The notes below the pieces were generated by a model. That model saw only the letters and a list, made by a program, of their open reading frames with translations. It had not been told where the DNA came from and searched no databases. A stretch of 64,000 nucleotides of DNA, taken from assembly GCA_026392465.1 (NCBI GenBank), contig JAPLCA010000013.1, positions 87,452-151,451 on the forward strand. The letters run 5' to 3'. Made by a program: the position numbers and the translations under genes. This document shows, piece after piece, positions 23,902-32,769 of the stretch (its first letter is position 1; each line of letters opens with the position of its first letter). Source of the DNA: Propionibacteriales bacterium. Lineage in GTDB: Bacteria; Actinomycetota; Actinomycetes; Propionibacteriales; Nocardioidaceae.

Positions 23902-24764
23902 CCGACCGCACCAGCGACCGTCTGCAGGACGACAGGACCCACGACCTCAGGGCCGAGGACCTCACCCTCGGCTACGCCGACACCGACGTCGTGTCGCACC
24001 TGGACGTCCAGGTGCCGCCCGGCCAGGTCACGGTGATCGTCGGCGCGAACGCCTGCGGGAAGTCGACGCTGCTGCGCGGTCTCGCCCGGCTGCTCAAGCC
24101 GCGCACCGGCACGGTCCTGCTCGACGGCACGTCGGTGCACGACCAGCGCCCCACCGACGTGGCACGCGTCGTGGGACTGCTGCCGCAGACGCCGGTCGCC
24201 CCCGACGGGATCACGGTCGCCGACCTGGTCGGCCGGGGTCGCTACCCGCACCAGGGCTGGTTCCGGCGGTGGAGCGCGGAGGACGACGCGGCCGTGGCAC
24301 AGGCGCTGGAGGCCACCGGCACCGCCGAGCTCGCCGACCGGCAGATCACGGCGCTCTCGGGCGGCCAGCGGCAGCGGGTGTGGGTGGCGATGGCGCTCGC
24401 GCAGGACACCGACCTGCTGCTGCTCGACGAGCCCACCACCTACCTCGACATCAACCACCAGGTGGAGCTGCTCGACCTGCTCACCGACCTCAACCGCGAG
24501 CACGGCAAGACCATCGCGATGGTCCTGCACGACCTCAACCTCGCGTTCCGCTACGCCGACCACATCATCGCGATGAAGCACGGCGCGATCGTCACGCAGG
24601 GGCGCCCGGCCGACGTCATCGACGCCGACGTCGTCGAGGACGTCTTCGGCCTGGCCTGCCAGGTGGTGCCCGACCCGGTCAGCGGCACGCCGCTCGTGGT
24701 GCCGCGCAGCCGCCACCACGTGCGTGCGCTGACGTCGGAGGCGGAGTCGCCGGCGGCCGTCTGA
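23898..24764 (+). CDS. Iron-siderophore ABC transporter ATP-binding protein
   Basis: A 288-residue FepC-type ATPase. Walker A reads G-A-N-A-C-G-K-S-T-L near residue 50, the signature is L-S-G-G-Q-R-Q-R near 150, and Walker B with the catalytic Glu is L-L-L-L-D-E-P-T-T-Y-L-D. An H-D-L-N-L-A switch His follows. The ATG has a GGAGG site and overlaps the permease stop. It powers import through the two FecCD subunits and completes the operon. No terminator hairpin is obvious in the 52 bp that follow. Confidence 0.94.
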   Translation: MTDRTSDRLQDDRTHDLRAEDLTLGYADTDVVSHLDVQVPPGQVTVIVGANACGKSTLLRGLARLLKPRTGTVLLDGTSVHDQRPTDVARVVGLLPQTPVAPDGITVADLVGRGRYPHQGWFRRWSAEDDAAVAQALEATGTAELADRQITALSGGQRQRVWVAMALAQDTDLLLLDEPTTYLDINHQVELLDLLTDLNREHGKTIAMVLHDLNLAFRYADHIIAMKHGAIVTQGRPADVIDADVVEDVFGLACQVVPDPVSGTPLVVPRSRHHVRALTSEAESPAAV

Positions 24765-24816
24765 CGTTCGCCTGCTCTCCACCCGATCGTCATGCGACGG
24801 GCCTAGCGTCGCGCGC

Positions 24817-25482
24817 ATGCCTGGACTCCGTGAACGTCTCGCCCGGCGGATCTGGACGCCCCCGCCCCCGCCGCGTGACCCGGAGCTGGTCGAGCTCGAC
24901 CGGCTCCGCGACGAGTGGAAGCAGGGTCCGGTGCGCGACGAGCGCATCAACGAGCACCTCGCCCTCGTGCTCGAGAAGGCGGGTGTCACGGGTGGTCGGG
25001 TGCTCGAGATCGGTGGCCGCGCCCACCCACGGGACCGCGTGTTCGACGCGGAGCGTTTCGAGTACCTGAACCTCGACCTCGCCGAGACGGGGCCGGGCGT
25101 CATCCTCGGCGACATCACGCACTGCCCCGAGATCGCGGACGGCTCGTTCGACGTGGTGCTCAGCGTCGACGTGTTCGAGCACATCGACCGGCCCTGGCTC
25201 GCGGGCGAGGAGATCGTGCGGATCCTGCGACCCGGCGGCCTCGTGTACACCTCGACGCTGTTCAGCTGGCGCTACCACCCGTGCCCGATCGACTACTGGC
25301 GGTACACCCCCGAGGCGCTCGAGTCGCTGATGCGCGGCACCGAGACCCTCGACATGGGCTTCGATACCACCGAGCGTCGTCGCGACGTGCGCAAGAAGGC
25401 CGCGGAGGACCCGATGCCCTACGACGCGCTCGGTGGCTGGCGCGAGAACGTCCGCGTGTTCCACGCAGGCGTCAAGCGCTAG
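24817..25482 (+). CDS. SAM-dependent methyltransferase (class I, type 11-like)
   Basis: A 221-residue class I methyltransferase. Motif I is V-L-E-I-G-G-R (slightly unusual, with Arg after the glycines), followed by Y-L-N-L-D-L-A, then S-F-D-V-V-L-S-V-D-V-F-E-H-I and the post-motif I-L-R-P-G-G-L-V-Y. Acceptor unknown; the family includes enzymes acting on small molecules and glycan lipids. A TAGCGT -10 box (24804-24809) ends 7 nt before the ATG and no ribosome site is seen, so translation is probably leaderless. Its TAG stop overlaps the opposing permease stop within the palindrome CTAG. Confidence 0.82.
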   Translation: MPGLRERLARRIWTPPPPPRDPELVELDRLRDEWKQGPVRDERINEHLALVLEKAGVTGGRVLEIGGRAHPRDRVFDAERFEYLNLDLAETGPGVILGDITHCPEIADGSFDVVLSVDVFEHIDRPWLAGEEIVRILRPGGLVYTSTLFSWRYHPCPIDYWRYTPEALESLMRGTETLDMGFDTTERRRDVRKKAAEDPMPYDALGGWRENVRVFHAGVKR

Positions 25483-26966
25483 GCCCTGCCGGCCGCCTGG
25501 TCGATCCCCAGCCGCGAGTGGCGGCGTCCGTACACGAAGTAGAGGACGACGCCGAGCACCATCCAGACACCGAAGCGCAGCCACGTCTCGACCGACAGGT
25601 TGACCATCAGCCACGCGCACGCCGCGATCGACAGGATCGGGATGATCGGCACGAGCGGCACGCGGAAGGCGCGGTCGAGCTCGGGGCGGGTGCGGCGCAG
25701 GACGATCACGCCGGCCGAGACCACCACGAAGGCGAACAGCGTGCCGATCGAGACCAGCTTGCTGAGCTCGTCGAGCGGGACGAAACCGGCGAGCACGGCC
25801 ACGAACGCACCCGTGATGATCGTGATCTTGTAGGGCGTGCCGAAGCGGGGGTGCACCTTCGCGAGCCCCTGCGGCAGCAGACCGTCGCGGGCCATGGCGA
25901 ACAGCACGCGCGCCTGCCCGAGCATGAGCACGAGCACGACGGTGGTCAGCCCCGCGACGGCGCCGACGGAGATGATCTTGCTGGCCCACTCCAGGCCGTT
26001 GGCCGAGAACGCGGCGGCGAGCGGCGCGCCCGTGTTCATGCGGTCGTCGCTGTACTTGAGCATGCCGGTGACGACGAACGCGACGGCCGCGTACAGCACG
26101 GTGACGATCGCGAGGGAGCCGATGATGCCGCGGGGCATGTCACGCTGCGGGTTCTTGGTCTCCTCCGCCGAGGTCGCCACGATGTCGAAGCCGATGAAGG
26201 CGAAGAACACGACCGACGCGGCGGCGATGATGCCGTAGATGCCGAAGACAGTGGGCTCGATGCCGAAGATGGACTGCAGCAGCGTCGAGTCGAGGCCGGA
26301 GCCGACGTCCTTCGGGTCCGCGGGCTGCGAGCCGGGCACGAAGGGGCTGAGGTTGGCGGCCTTGACGAAGAACAGGCCGGCCACGATGACGAACAGCACG
26401 ACGGCGACCTTCACGACCACGAGCACGCCCGTGAACCGGCCGGACAGCTTGGTGCCGAAGACCGCGAGCGTGGTCAGGCCGACGACGATGGCGATGGCGG
26501 CGATGTCGGGCAGCGCGTCGCCGCCGGCGAGCCACGACGGCAGGTCGAACAGCTCCTGCAGGTACGCCGACCAGCCCCGCGACACGACGGCCGCGCCGAG
26601 CGCGAGCTCGAGCACCAGGTCCCAGCCGATGATCCAGGCGATGAACTCGCCCAGCGTCGCGTAGGAGAACGTGTAGGCGCTGCCCGCCACGGGCACCGTC
26701 GACGCGAACTCCGCATAGCAGAGGGCGGCCAGGCCGCACACGACGCCGGCGATCACGAAGGACAGCACGATGGCCGGGCCGGCGTTCTTGTGCGCCTCCT
26801 GGCCGGTCAGCACGAAGATGCCCGTGCCGATCATGACGCCCACGCCGAAGACCGTGAGGTCCCAGGCGGAGAGGTCCTTCTTCAGGCGGTGGTCGGGCTC
26901 GTCGGTCTCGGCGATCGACCGTTCGACGGTCTTCGTGCGGAAGAGGCTCACCGAAGGATCGTGCAC
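25479..26966 (-). CDS. APC-superfamily amino acid permease (cationic amino acid transporter type)
   Basis: A 495-residue permease with about 12 membrane helices. The N-terminal W-D-L-T-V-F-G-V-G-V-M-I-G-T-G-I-F-V is the substrate-binding unwound helix of APC transporters. Further motifs are Y-A-E-F-A-S-T-V-P-V-A-G-S-A-Y and F-F-A-F-I-G-F-D. Overall it looks like YfnA/CAT proteins that import basic or other amino acids. GTG at 26966 gives the longest plausible N-terminus; GTG at 26951 is an alternative and neither has a clear ribosome site. The stop overlaps that of the methyltransferase. Confidence 0.9.
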   Translation of the reverse strand: MHDPSVSLFRTKTVERSIAETDEPDHRLKKDLSAWDLTVFGVGVMIGTGIFVLTGQEAHKNAGPAIVLSFVIAGVVCGLAALCYAEFASTVPVAGSAYTFSYATLGEFIAWIIGWDLVLELALGAAVVSRGWSAYLQELFDLPSWLAGGDALPDIAAIAIVVGLTTLAVFGTKLSGRFTGVLVVVKVAVVLFVIVAGLFFVKAANLSPFVPGSQPADPKDVGSGLDSTLLQSIFGIEPTVFGIYGIIAAASVVFFAFIGFDIVATSAEETKNPQRDMPRGIIGSLAIVTVLYAAVAFVVTGMLKYSDDRMNTGAPLAAAFSANGLEWASKIISVGAVAGLTTVVLVLMLGQARVLFAMARDGLLPQGLAKVHPRFGTPYKITIITGAFVAVLAGFVPLDELSKLVSIGTLFAFVVVSAGVIVLRRTRPELDRAFRVPLVPIIPILSIAACAWLMVNLSVETWLRFGVWMVLGVVLYFVYGRRHSRLGIDQAAGRA

Positions 26967-27020
26967 CCGGCCGCGGTGTGACGCAAATTTCCCGGTCCGC
27001 CCCCGTGACCGCCGTCCGTC

Positions 27021-28529
27021 CTAGCGGCGGCGCCTGAAGCCGTGGTGGGCCTTCGTCGGCTCGCCCCGCTCGAGCCGCTCCGCCGCCTGCGCGATGTTGC
27101 GCTGCATCGAGCCGAACACGATGCCGTGGAACGGCCAGACCGCCCACCAGTACGCGTGGCCCAGCAGACCGCGCGGGTGGAAGAGCGCACGGTGGTGGAA
27201 CGTGGTCGTGCCGCCGTCGGTGGAGCCCACCTGCAGCTCCAGCCAGGCCAGGCCCGGGACCCGCATCTCCGCCCGCAGCCGCAGGAACGTGCTGTCGTCG
27301 GTGGCCTCGACGCGCCAGAAGTCGAGCGCGTCGCCGACCACGAGGTCCCGGTCGTTGCGTCGACCGCGCCGCAGCCCGGGACCGCCCACGAGCCGGTCCA
27401 TGAGACCGCGGATCCACCAGGCGAGCGGCCAGGAGTACCAGCCGTTGCGCCCGCCGATGCCCTCGATGATCGTCCAGAGCGACTCCGGGGACGCGTCGAC
27501 CTCACGGGTCCGCTCGTCCTTGTACAACGAGCCGCCCGCCCAGTCGGGGTCCGACGGCAGGGGCTCCGACGGTGCGCCGGCGGTCGCCGCCGACGACCAG
27601 CGCGTGGGCACGTCGAGGTCCTGGATCTTGGTGAGCGCCAGCTCGACGGCGCGGTCGAAGCCGATCAGTCCGTCGGGCGGGTCGGGCACGTACTGCGCGA
27701 CGTCCTTCTCCGAGGCGACGACCGTGTTCTTCAGCGACTCCACGAGCGGTCGGGCGATGCTCGCGGGCACGGGGGTGATGATGCCGACCCAGTGGCTGGA
27801 CAGGGTCGGTGACAGCACGGGCACCTTGAGCACCGTGCGCCGCGGGAGCCCGGCGACCTTCGCGTAGCGCTGCATCATCTCGAGGTAGGTCAGCACGTCG
27901 GGGCCGCCGATGTCGAAGCGGCGGTTCACGTCCGACGGCATGTCGGCGCTGCCGACGAGGTAGCGCAGCACGTCGCGGACGGCGATCGGCTGGATCCGGG
28001 TGCTCACCCAGCGCGGCGTCACCATCGCCGGCAGTCGTTCGGTCAGGTACCGCAGCATCTCGAACGACGCCGAGCCCGAGCCGATGACGACGCCAGCCTG
28101 CAGCACGGTCGTCGGCACGCCCGACTCGAGGAGGACGTCGCCCACCTGCTGGCGCGAGAGGAGGTGCTCGCTGAGCTCCTCGCCCTCGGGCACCATGCCG
28201 CCGAGGTAGACGATGCGTCGCACGCCGGCGTCCTTCGCGGCGCGGGCGAACGACTCGGCGATGCGTCGCTCGGTCTCCACGAAGTCGTCGCCGGTGCCGA
28301 TCGAGTGCAGCAGGTAGTAGAGGACGTCGACGCCCTGCATCGCGCGGCGCACGTCGTCGTCGGACGTGGCGTCGCCGGGGACGATCTCGACGCGGTCGGC
28401 CCAGTCGTGCGCCTCGGCCTTCTCGGGGCTGCGGACGAGGACGCGGACGTCGTGTCCCGCGTCGAGCAGCGGGGGCACGAGGCGTCCGCCGACGTAGCCG
28501 GTCGAACCGGTGACGAGCGAGAGGGTCAT
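27021..28529 (-). CDS. SDR-family NAD(P)-binding protein fused to DUF2867
   Basis: A 502-residue two-domain protein. Residues 1 to about 290 are an atypical/extended SDR with V-T-G-S-T-G-Y-V-G-G-R nucleotide-binding motif and no clear catalytic Tyr-x3-Lys, as in NmrA-like proteins. Residues from about 330 onward match DUF2867, a START-like helix-grip region with W-T-I-I-E-G-I-G-G-R-N-G-W-Y. This fusion is common in actinobacteria, with no established substrate; a redox-sensing or lipid-related role is possible. A GGAGGC site precedes the ATG. Confidence 0.85.
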   Translation of the reverse strand: MTLSLVTGSTGYVGGRLVPPLLDAGHDVRVLVRSPEKAEAHDWADRVEIVPGDATSDDDVRRAMQGVDVLYYLLHSIGTGDDFVETERRIAESFARAAKDAGVRRIVYLGGMVPEGEELSEHLLSRQQVGDVLLESGVPTTVLQAGVVIGSGSASFEMLRYLTERLPAMVTPRWVSTRIQPIAVRDVLRYLVGSADMPSDVNRRFDIGGPDVLTYLEMMQRYAKVAGLPRRTVLKVPVLSPTLSSHWVGIITPVPASIARPLVESLKNTVVASEKDVAQYVPDPPDGLIGFDRAVELALTKIQDLDVPTRWSSAATAGAPSEPLPSDPDWAGGSLYKDERTREVDASPESLWTIIEGIGGRNGWYSWPLAWWIRGLMDRLVGGPGLRRGRRNDRDLVVGDALDFWRVEATDDSTFLRLRAEMRVPGLAWLELQVGSTDGGTTTFHHRALFHPRGLLGHAYWWAVWPFHGIVFGSMQRNIAQAAERLERGEPTKAHHGFRRRR

Positions 28530-28579
28530 GCCTCCATCGTCGGCGAGCCGACAGGTCGGGGCATCCCGAGTCGGTGCGG

Positions 28580-28903
28580 TCAGCCCGCCCGGTGCAGCTG
28601 CTCCACGTCGTCGTAGGCGAACCGGTTGGGGAACTCGAGCGGACGGGTGGGCCGGCCCGACGGCTCCGCGTGGTCCGGGTGCTCGACGGCCTGCGCGCAG
28701 CGCCGGTTGCCGCAGTCGTTGCGGCGCACGAGCCGGTCACCGACGATCGAGGCGAGGTAGTGCCCGTGCTCGTCGACGACGTCGGTGCCGTCCCACGGGA
28801 TCCACCCGACCCAGCGTCCCGACGTGTCGAAGACGTGCTCGTCGTCCCAGGACCGTCGGAAGGCGATCACGTCGCCGTCGAGGTCGTAGAGGTACTCGCT
28901 CAT
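28580..28903 (-). CDS. 4-fold beta-flower domain protein, small
   Basis: A 107-residue protein. It begins at ATG 28903, supported by a CGGGAG site 9 nt upstream; the frame extends further 5' but that part looks non-coding. Repeated short strands of the type Y-D-L-D-G-D-V-I-A-F, V-F-D-T-S-G-R-W-V-G-W and V-D-E-H-G-H-Y-L-A-S-I match the 4-fold beta-flower fold seen in small bacterial proteins of unknown role. No signal peptide. It is transcribed toward the SDR/DUF2867 gene with 50 bp between them. Confidence 0.7.
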   Translation of the reverse strand: MSEYLYDLDGDVIAFRRSWDDEHVFDTSGRWVGWIPWDGTDVVDEHGHYLASIVGDRLVRRNDCGNRRCAQAVEHPDHAEPSGRPTRPLEFPNRFAYDDVEQLHRAG

Positions 28904-29024
28904 GGGTTCAGCTCCCGAGATCCAGCTGGTTCCGTCGTGATGACGACGGTAGAACGGCCAGGTCATGACGCGGGGAGAACCCGCCGAAGATGATCCGGTC
29001 GGACTAGTTCGGCAGGATGGGGTC

Positions 29025-29480
29025 ATGAGCGACACGCATCGTCAGGTCGGCCTCGAGCGACTCGGCCGGGGCCGCTACCGCGTCACGAACGCGCGGGGCG
29101 GGGAGATGGTGATCGGCGACGGCGCGAGCGACGACTTCACGCCCGTCGAGCTGCTGCTGGCCGCCGTGGCCGGCTGCACGGCGATCGACGTCGACCTCCT
29201 GACCACCAAGCGCACTGAGCCCGAGCGCTTCTCGGTGACGTCGGCGGGCGAGAAGGTGCGCGACGACGACGGCAACCGGATGCAAGGGCTGACGGTCCGC
29301 TTCGACGTCGCCTTCGGGGACGACGAGGCGGGCCGTGCCGCGACCGAGCGGCTCCCCGACGCGATCCGCCGCTCCCACGACCGGCTGTGCACGGTCAGTC
29401 GCACGGTCGAGCTCGGGACCCCGGTCGACACGCAGGAGGCGCGGGGACCGGGGGGATGCCAGGCGGCGCCTGCGCGATGA
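29025..29480 (+). CDS. OsmC-family protein
   Basis: A 151-residue OsmC/Ohr-fold protein. The two conserved cysteines are present, in A-A-V-A-G-C-T-A-I-D-V and in H-D-R-L-C-T-V-S-R-T-V-E, so a thiol peroxidase acting on organic hydroperoxides is possible. Spacing fits OsmC-like rather than Ohr. The ATG at 29025 has an AGGATGGGG site. It stands alone between a small beta-flower gene on the other strand and the EAL gene. Confidence 0.87.
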   Translation: MSDTHRQVGLERLGRGRYRVTNARGGEMVIGDGASDDFTPVELLLAAVAGCTAIDVDLLTTKRTEPERFSVTSAGEKVRDDDGNRMQGLTVRFDVAFGDDEAGRAATERLPDAIRRSHDRLCTVSRTVELGTPVDTQEARGPGGCQAAPAR

Positions 29481-29540
29481 CGGGGAACCTGGAAGAATAA
29501 GCCGTACTCGCGTCCTGCCCGGACCGGGACACCAGGGAGT

Positions 29541-30311
29541 GTGGTCGTGGGGTGTGCAGGATGTCGCGACGACGTGGAGTCGCTCGACTTCACGATGGCC
29601 TTCCAGCCGATCTTCGACGCCGTGGAGGGCCGGGTGTGGGGGCACGAGGCGCTCGTCCGCGGCCCCGGCGGTGAGTCGGCGATGTCGGTGCTCGGTCAGG
29701 TCACGGACCGCAACCGGTACCGGTTCGACCAGGACTGCCGCGTGCGGGCGATCGAGCTGGCGGCGCGGCTGTTCCCCGCGGAGGACGACCTGAGGCTGTC
29801 CATCAACTTCATGCCGCGGGCGGTCTACGAGCCCGCCGCCTGCCTGCGCGCCACCCTCGCTGCGGCGGCTCGCGCCGGGTTCCCGCTGAGCTCCCTCGTC
29901 TTCGAGCTCACGGAGGACGAGCGGGTGGAGGACCCGGAGCACCTCGCGGGCATCGTCGAGGAGTACCGACGGCAGGGCTTCACGATGGCCGTCGACGACT
30001 TCGGCGCCGGCCACGCCGGGCTGACCCGCCTGGTCGACCTGCGGCCGGACCTCGTGAAGATCGACATGCACCTCGTGCGGGGGATCGACGCCGACGCTGC
30101 GCGTCAGGCGGTCGTGGGTGCCGTGGTGGGCCTCGCCGCCGCACTCGACGTGGTCGTGCTGGCCGAGGGAGTCGAGACCGAGGCCGAGTACGCGACCCTC
30201 CTGGACCTCGGCGTGCCCCTGTTCCAGGGCTACTGGTTCGGACGCCCCACGCTCGAGTCGCTGTCGTCGGTGCACCCGCAGGCCGCCGCCGTGGCAGCGG
30301 TCGCCCGCTGA
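29541..30311 (+). CDS. Stand-alone EAL-domain protein (c-di-GMP phosphodiesterase-like)
   Basis: A 256-residue protein made almost only of an EAL domain. Key residues look complete: H-E-A-L-V-R-G, the Asn of I-N-F-M-P, Glu in F-E-L-T-E-D-E, the paired Asp of V-D-D-F-G-A-G, Lys in K-I-D-M-H-L and A-E-G-V-E-T. Catalytic hydrolysis of c-di-GMP is therefore plausible. The first ten residues contain C-A-G-C, a CxxC pair that could bind metal or sense redox. No GGDEF or sensor domain is attached. The start is GTG; a second in-frame GTG lies two codons later. Confidence 0.85.
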   Translation: MVVGCAGCRDDVESLDFTMAFQPIFDAVEGRVWGHEALVRGPGGESAMSVLGQVTDRNRYRFDQDCRVRAIELAARLFPAEDDLRLSINFMPRAVYEPAACLRATLAAAARAGFPLSSLVFELTEDERVEDPEHLAGIVEEYRRQGFTMAVDDFGAGHAGLTRLVDLRPDLVKIDMHLVRGIDADAARQAVVGAVVGLAAALDVVVLAEGVETEAEYATLLDLGVPLFQGYWFGRPTLESLSSVHPQAAAVAAVAR

Positions 30312-30321
30312 GACCGCGGCG

Positions 30322-31263
30322 TCAGCCGCCGCGAGCTCGAGCCCGGTGCGCCGTCGGGCTGACGCCCCTGACCCGGGTGAAGGCCGCGCTGAGGGCGAAC
30401 GGGCTCCCGTAGCCGACCCGGCGTGCCACGGACTCCACGGTGGCGTCGGTCCGCTCCAGGAGGTCCGCCGCGACGGCCAGGCGCCACGAGGTCAGGTACT
30501 GCAGCGGAGGCTCGCCGACCAGCTCGGTGAACCGGCGTGCGAACGCCGCGCGGGAGACGCCCGACTCGGCGGCCAGGGACGCGACCGTCCACGGCTCGTC
30601 GGGTCGTTCGTGCACCGCCGTCAGGGCCGGGCCGACGACGCGGTCGCCGGCGGCGCGGTGCCAGGCGGGCGCCCGGTCGTCGGAGGCGAGCCACGCGCGG
30701 ACCGCGGCCAGGACCACCAGATCGAGGAGGCGGTCGAGGAACACGTCCTGTCCGGGCGCGTCGCGCTGCACCTCCGCGCAGAGCAGGTCGACGAGGTCGG
30801 CCGACCAGCCGTCGCGCGCGAGGACCACCACGGGAGGCAGGGCCTTCAGGAGGCGGTCGCCGACGGCGGCGGTCGTCGCGTAGGTGCCGGTGACGAGGAC
30901 GTCCCGGCCCTCGTGGTCGTTGCCCCAGGTGCGTGACCCCGGGTCGAGCAGGTCGTCGGTCACGGGGCGTCCGGCGGCGTCCACGCAGCGCTGGCCCGGC
31001 TCCACGAAGATCGTCGGCGGGACGCCGGGGTCGCCCGAGACCGTGTACGCGTCCGGTCCGCGCAGGAGGGCGACGTCGCCGGGCCCGAGCCGCCACGTGC
31101 CACCGTCGTCGGTCGTCAGCCAGGCGGTCCCCGCCACGCAGACCGCCACGGAGAGGGGCGCCTCGTCGCGGACGCGGAAGGACCAGGGCGGCGAGAAGGC
31201 GCTCCGGAGCAGGAACGCACCGTCGGCGCGGGCGCCGTGCACGAGTCCGGACACACTGTCCAT
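30322..31263 (-). CDS. AraC-family regulator with N-terminal cupin
   Basis: A 313-residue regulator. Residues 1 to about 190 are a cupin-type ligand domain (W-R-L-G-P-G-D-V-A-L-L-R-G). The C-terminus carries two helix-turn-helix units (V-A-S-L-A-A-E-S-G-V-S-R-A-A-F-A-R-R-F and V-E-S-V-A-R-R-V-G-Y-G-S-P-F-A-L-S-A-A-F). The ATG at 31263 follows a TACGCT -10 box (31270-31275) by 6 nt, so it is probably leaderless; a longer frame upstream is less likely. It is divergent from the DUF1772 gene, a common pairing in which the regulator controls its neighbour. Confidence 0.88.
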   Translation of the reverse strand: MDSVSGLVHGARADGAFLLRSAFSPPWSFRVRDEAPLSVAVCVAGTAWLTTDDGGTWRLGPGDVALLRGPDAYTVSGDPGVPPTIFVEPGQRCVDAAGRPVTDDLLDPGSRTWGNDHEGRDVLVTGTYATTAAVGDRLLKALPPVVVLARDGWSADLVDLLCAEVQRDAPGQDVFLDRLLDLVVLAAVRAWLASDDRAPAWHRAAGDRVVGPALTAVHERPDEPWTVASLAAESGVSRAAFARRFTELVGEPPLQYLTSWRLAVAADLLERTDATVESVARRVGYGSPFALSAAFTRVRGVSPTAHRARARGG

Positions 31264-31307
31264 CCGATGAGCGTAGACGACGACGTATGGACAGGAGCGT
31301 GTGAGCC

Positions 31308-31796
31308 ATGGATCGTCTCGGCGCACTGCGATGGACTGAGGTCATGACGCGCACCGTCCTGACGTTCGCCACCCTCTCGACCGGACTCGTGGCCGGCCTG
31401 TTCGCCGCCTTCGCCTACGCAGTGTCGCCCGGTCTGCGGCGCGTCGACGACGACGCGTTCGTGCAGACGATGCGCGCGGTCAACGCGGCCATCCTCAACC
31501 CGGTCTTCGGCCTGCTGTTCGCGGGCGGCCTGGTCGCGGTCGTCGCCGCCGGCGTCCTCACCTGGTCCAGCGAGGCGCGTCCGTGGGTCGTGGCCGGCGC
31601 GGTCCTGTACGCCGCGACCGTCCTGGTCACCCTCGCGGCGAACGTGCCGCTCAACGACGCGCTCGCCGTGGGCGACGGGTCGCCCGCGCACCTGCGCTCG
31701 GCCTTCGAGGACGCCTGGACCCGCTGGAACCTCGTGCGGACGGCCACCGGCACGGCGGCGTTCGGCTGCCTGGTCGTCGCCGGCGTGCACCTCTGA
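31308..31796 (+). CDS. DUF1772 / anthrone-oxygenase-like membrane protein
   Basis: A 162-residue protein with four predicted membrane helices and the family features A-F-A-Y-A-V-S-P-G-L in helix 1, an N-V-P-L-N-D-A-L motif and a W-N-L-V-R-T motif before the last helix. Relatives are called anthrone-oxygenase family, but enzymatic activity is unproven in most bacteria. The ATG at 31308 has an AGGAG site 10 nt upstream; ATG 31344 is the alternative and has a badly spaced GAGG. Probably regulated by the divergent AraC protein. Confidence 0.8.
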   Translation: MDRLGALRWTEVMTRTVLTFATLSTGLVAGLFAAFAYAVSPGLRRVDDDAFVQTMRAVNAAILNPVFGLLFAGGLVAVVAAGVLTWSSEARPWVVAGAVLYAATVLVTLAANVPLNDALAVGDGSPAHLRSAFEDAWTRWNLVRTATGTAAFGCLVVAGVHL

Positions 31797-31828
31797 CCGC
31801 CGGCCTCCGGCTACAGACTGCGGTCGCG

Positions 31829-32683
31829 CTAGAGCCGCTTGCTCGCGTCGTGCGGACCCTTCGGGTCGACCCAGAAGTCGAGCGCGAGGTCCTCCTCCCG
31901 GCCGCCGTTGAGGTAGCCCGAGAAGTCGGTGACGCCCTCGGCCTCCAGCACGTCGTCGTCGATGAAGAAGTTGCCCGTGCACTCGCGGCTCGGACGCGTG
32001 AGGATCGCGTAGGCGGCGTCGGCCATGATCGCCGGCGTCCGCGAGCTCGACTCCAGTCCCGGTCCGACGACGTTGCGCACCGCGGCGGTGTCGATGGCGG
32101 TGCGCGGCCAGAGCGAGTTGCAGGCGATGCCGTCGGCGCGCAGCTCCTCGGCCAGTCCCAGCGTCACCAGGCTCATCGCGTACTTCGCGATCGCGTAGGC
32201 GGTGAACGTGCCGAACCACCGTGGGTCGGTGCTGATGGGCGGGCTGAGCGTCAGGACGTGCGGGTTGGCCGACGCCCGCAGGTGCGGGATGCACAGCTTC
32301 GAGAGGAGGAAGGTCCCGCGGGCGTTGACCTGCGTCATGAGGTCGTACTTCTTCATCGAGATGTCCTCGGTGCGGGACAGGTCGATCGCGCTGGCGTTGT
32401 TCACGACGAGGTCGATGCCGCCGAACGTCTCCACGGCGCGGGCGACCGCGTCCTCCACGAACGCGTCGTCGCGGACGTCGCCGACGAGCGGCAGCGCGCG
32501 ACCGCCGGCCTCCTCGATCGCCGCCGCGGCCGTGTGGATGGTGCCGGGCAGCTTCGGGTGCGGCTCCGAGGTCTTCGCGAGCAGGACGACGTTCGCGCCG
32601 TCGCGGGCCGCGCGGACGGCGATCGCCTCCCCGATCCCGCGGCTTCCGCCGGACATGATCATCGTGGTTCCGGCCAGGGTCAT
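31829..32683 (-). CDS. Short-chain dehydrogenase/reductase (HSDL2-like)
   Basis: A 284-residue classical SDR. The cofactor motif is S-G-G-S-R-G-I-G near residue 11, with N-N-A-S-A near 95. The catalytic Tyr-x3-Lys is in Y-A-I-A-K, with Ser in T-L-S-P-P. Insertions of the P-K-L-P-G-T-I-H type after strand 2 and W-P-R-T-A-I-D-T after the active site are typical of the HSDL2 group, which links to lipid metabolism. Ligand unknown. A CGGAGG ribosome site precedes the ATG. Between its stop and the DUF1772 stop is a small GCCGG/CCGGC hairpin that may serve both genes. Confidence 0.88.
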   Translation of the reverse strand: MTLAGTTMIMSGGSRGIGEAIAVRAARDGANVVLLAKTSEPHPKLPGTIHTAAAAIEEAGGRALPLVGDVRDDAFVEDAVARAVETFGGIDLVVNNASAIDLSRTEDISMKKYDLMTQVNARGTFLLSKLCIPHLRASANPHVLTLSPPISTDPRWFGTFTAYAIAKYAMSLVTLGLAEELRADGIACNSLWPRTAIDTAAVRNVVGPGLESSSRTPAIMADAAYAILTRPSRECTGNFFIDDDVLEAEGVTDFSGYLNGGREEDLALDFWVDPKGPHDASKRL

Positions 32684-32769
32684 GGGTGCCTCCGTGGTGG
32701 TCCGCCGTCATCGGTAGCCTGCTGGGGGGAACAGGAACAGTCAAGGCTGATGGTTTCTCAGGAGGCGAC

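Noticed and set aside
31344..31796. Shorter start for the DUF1772 gene
   Set aside because: Possible, but the GAGG is only 2 nt from that ATG, while ATG 31308 has AGGAG at normal spacing.
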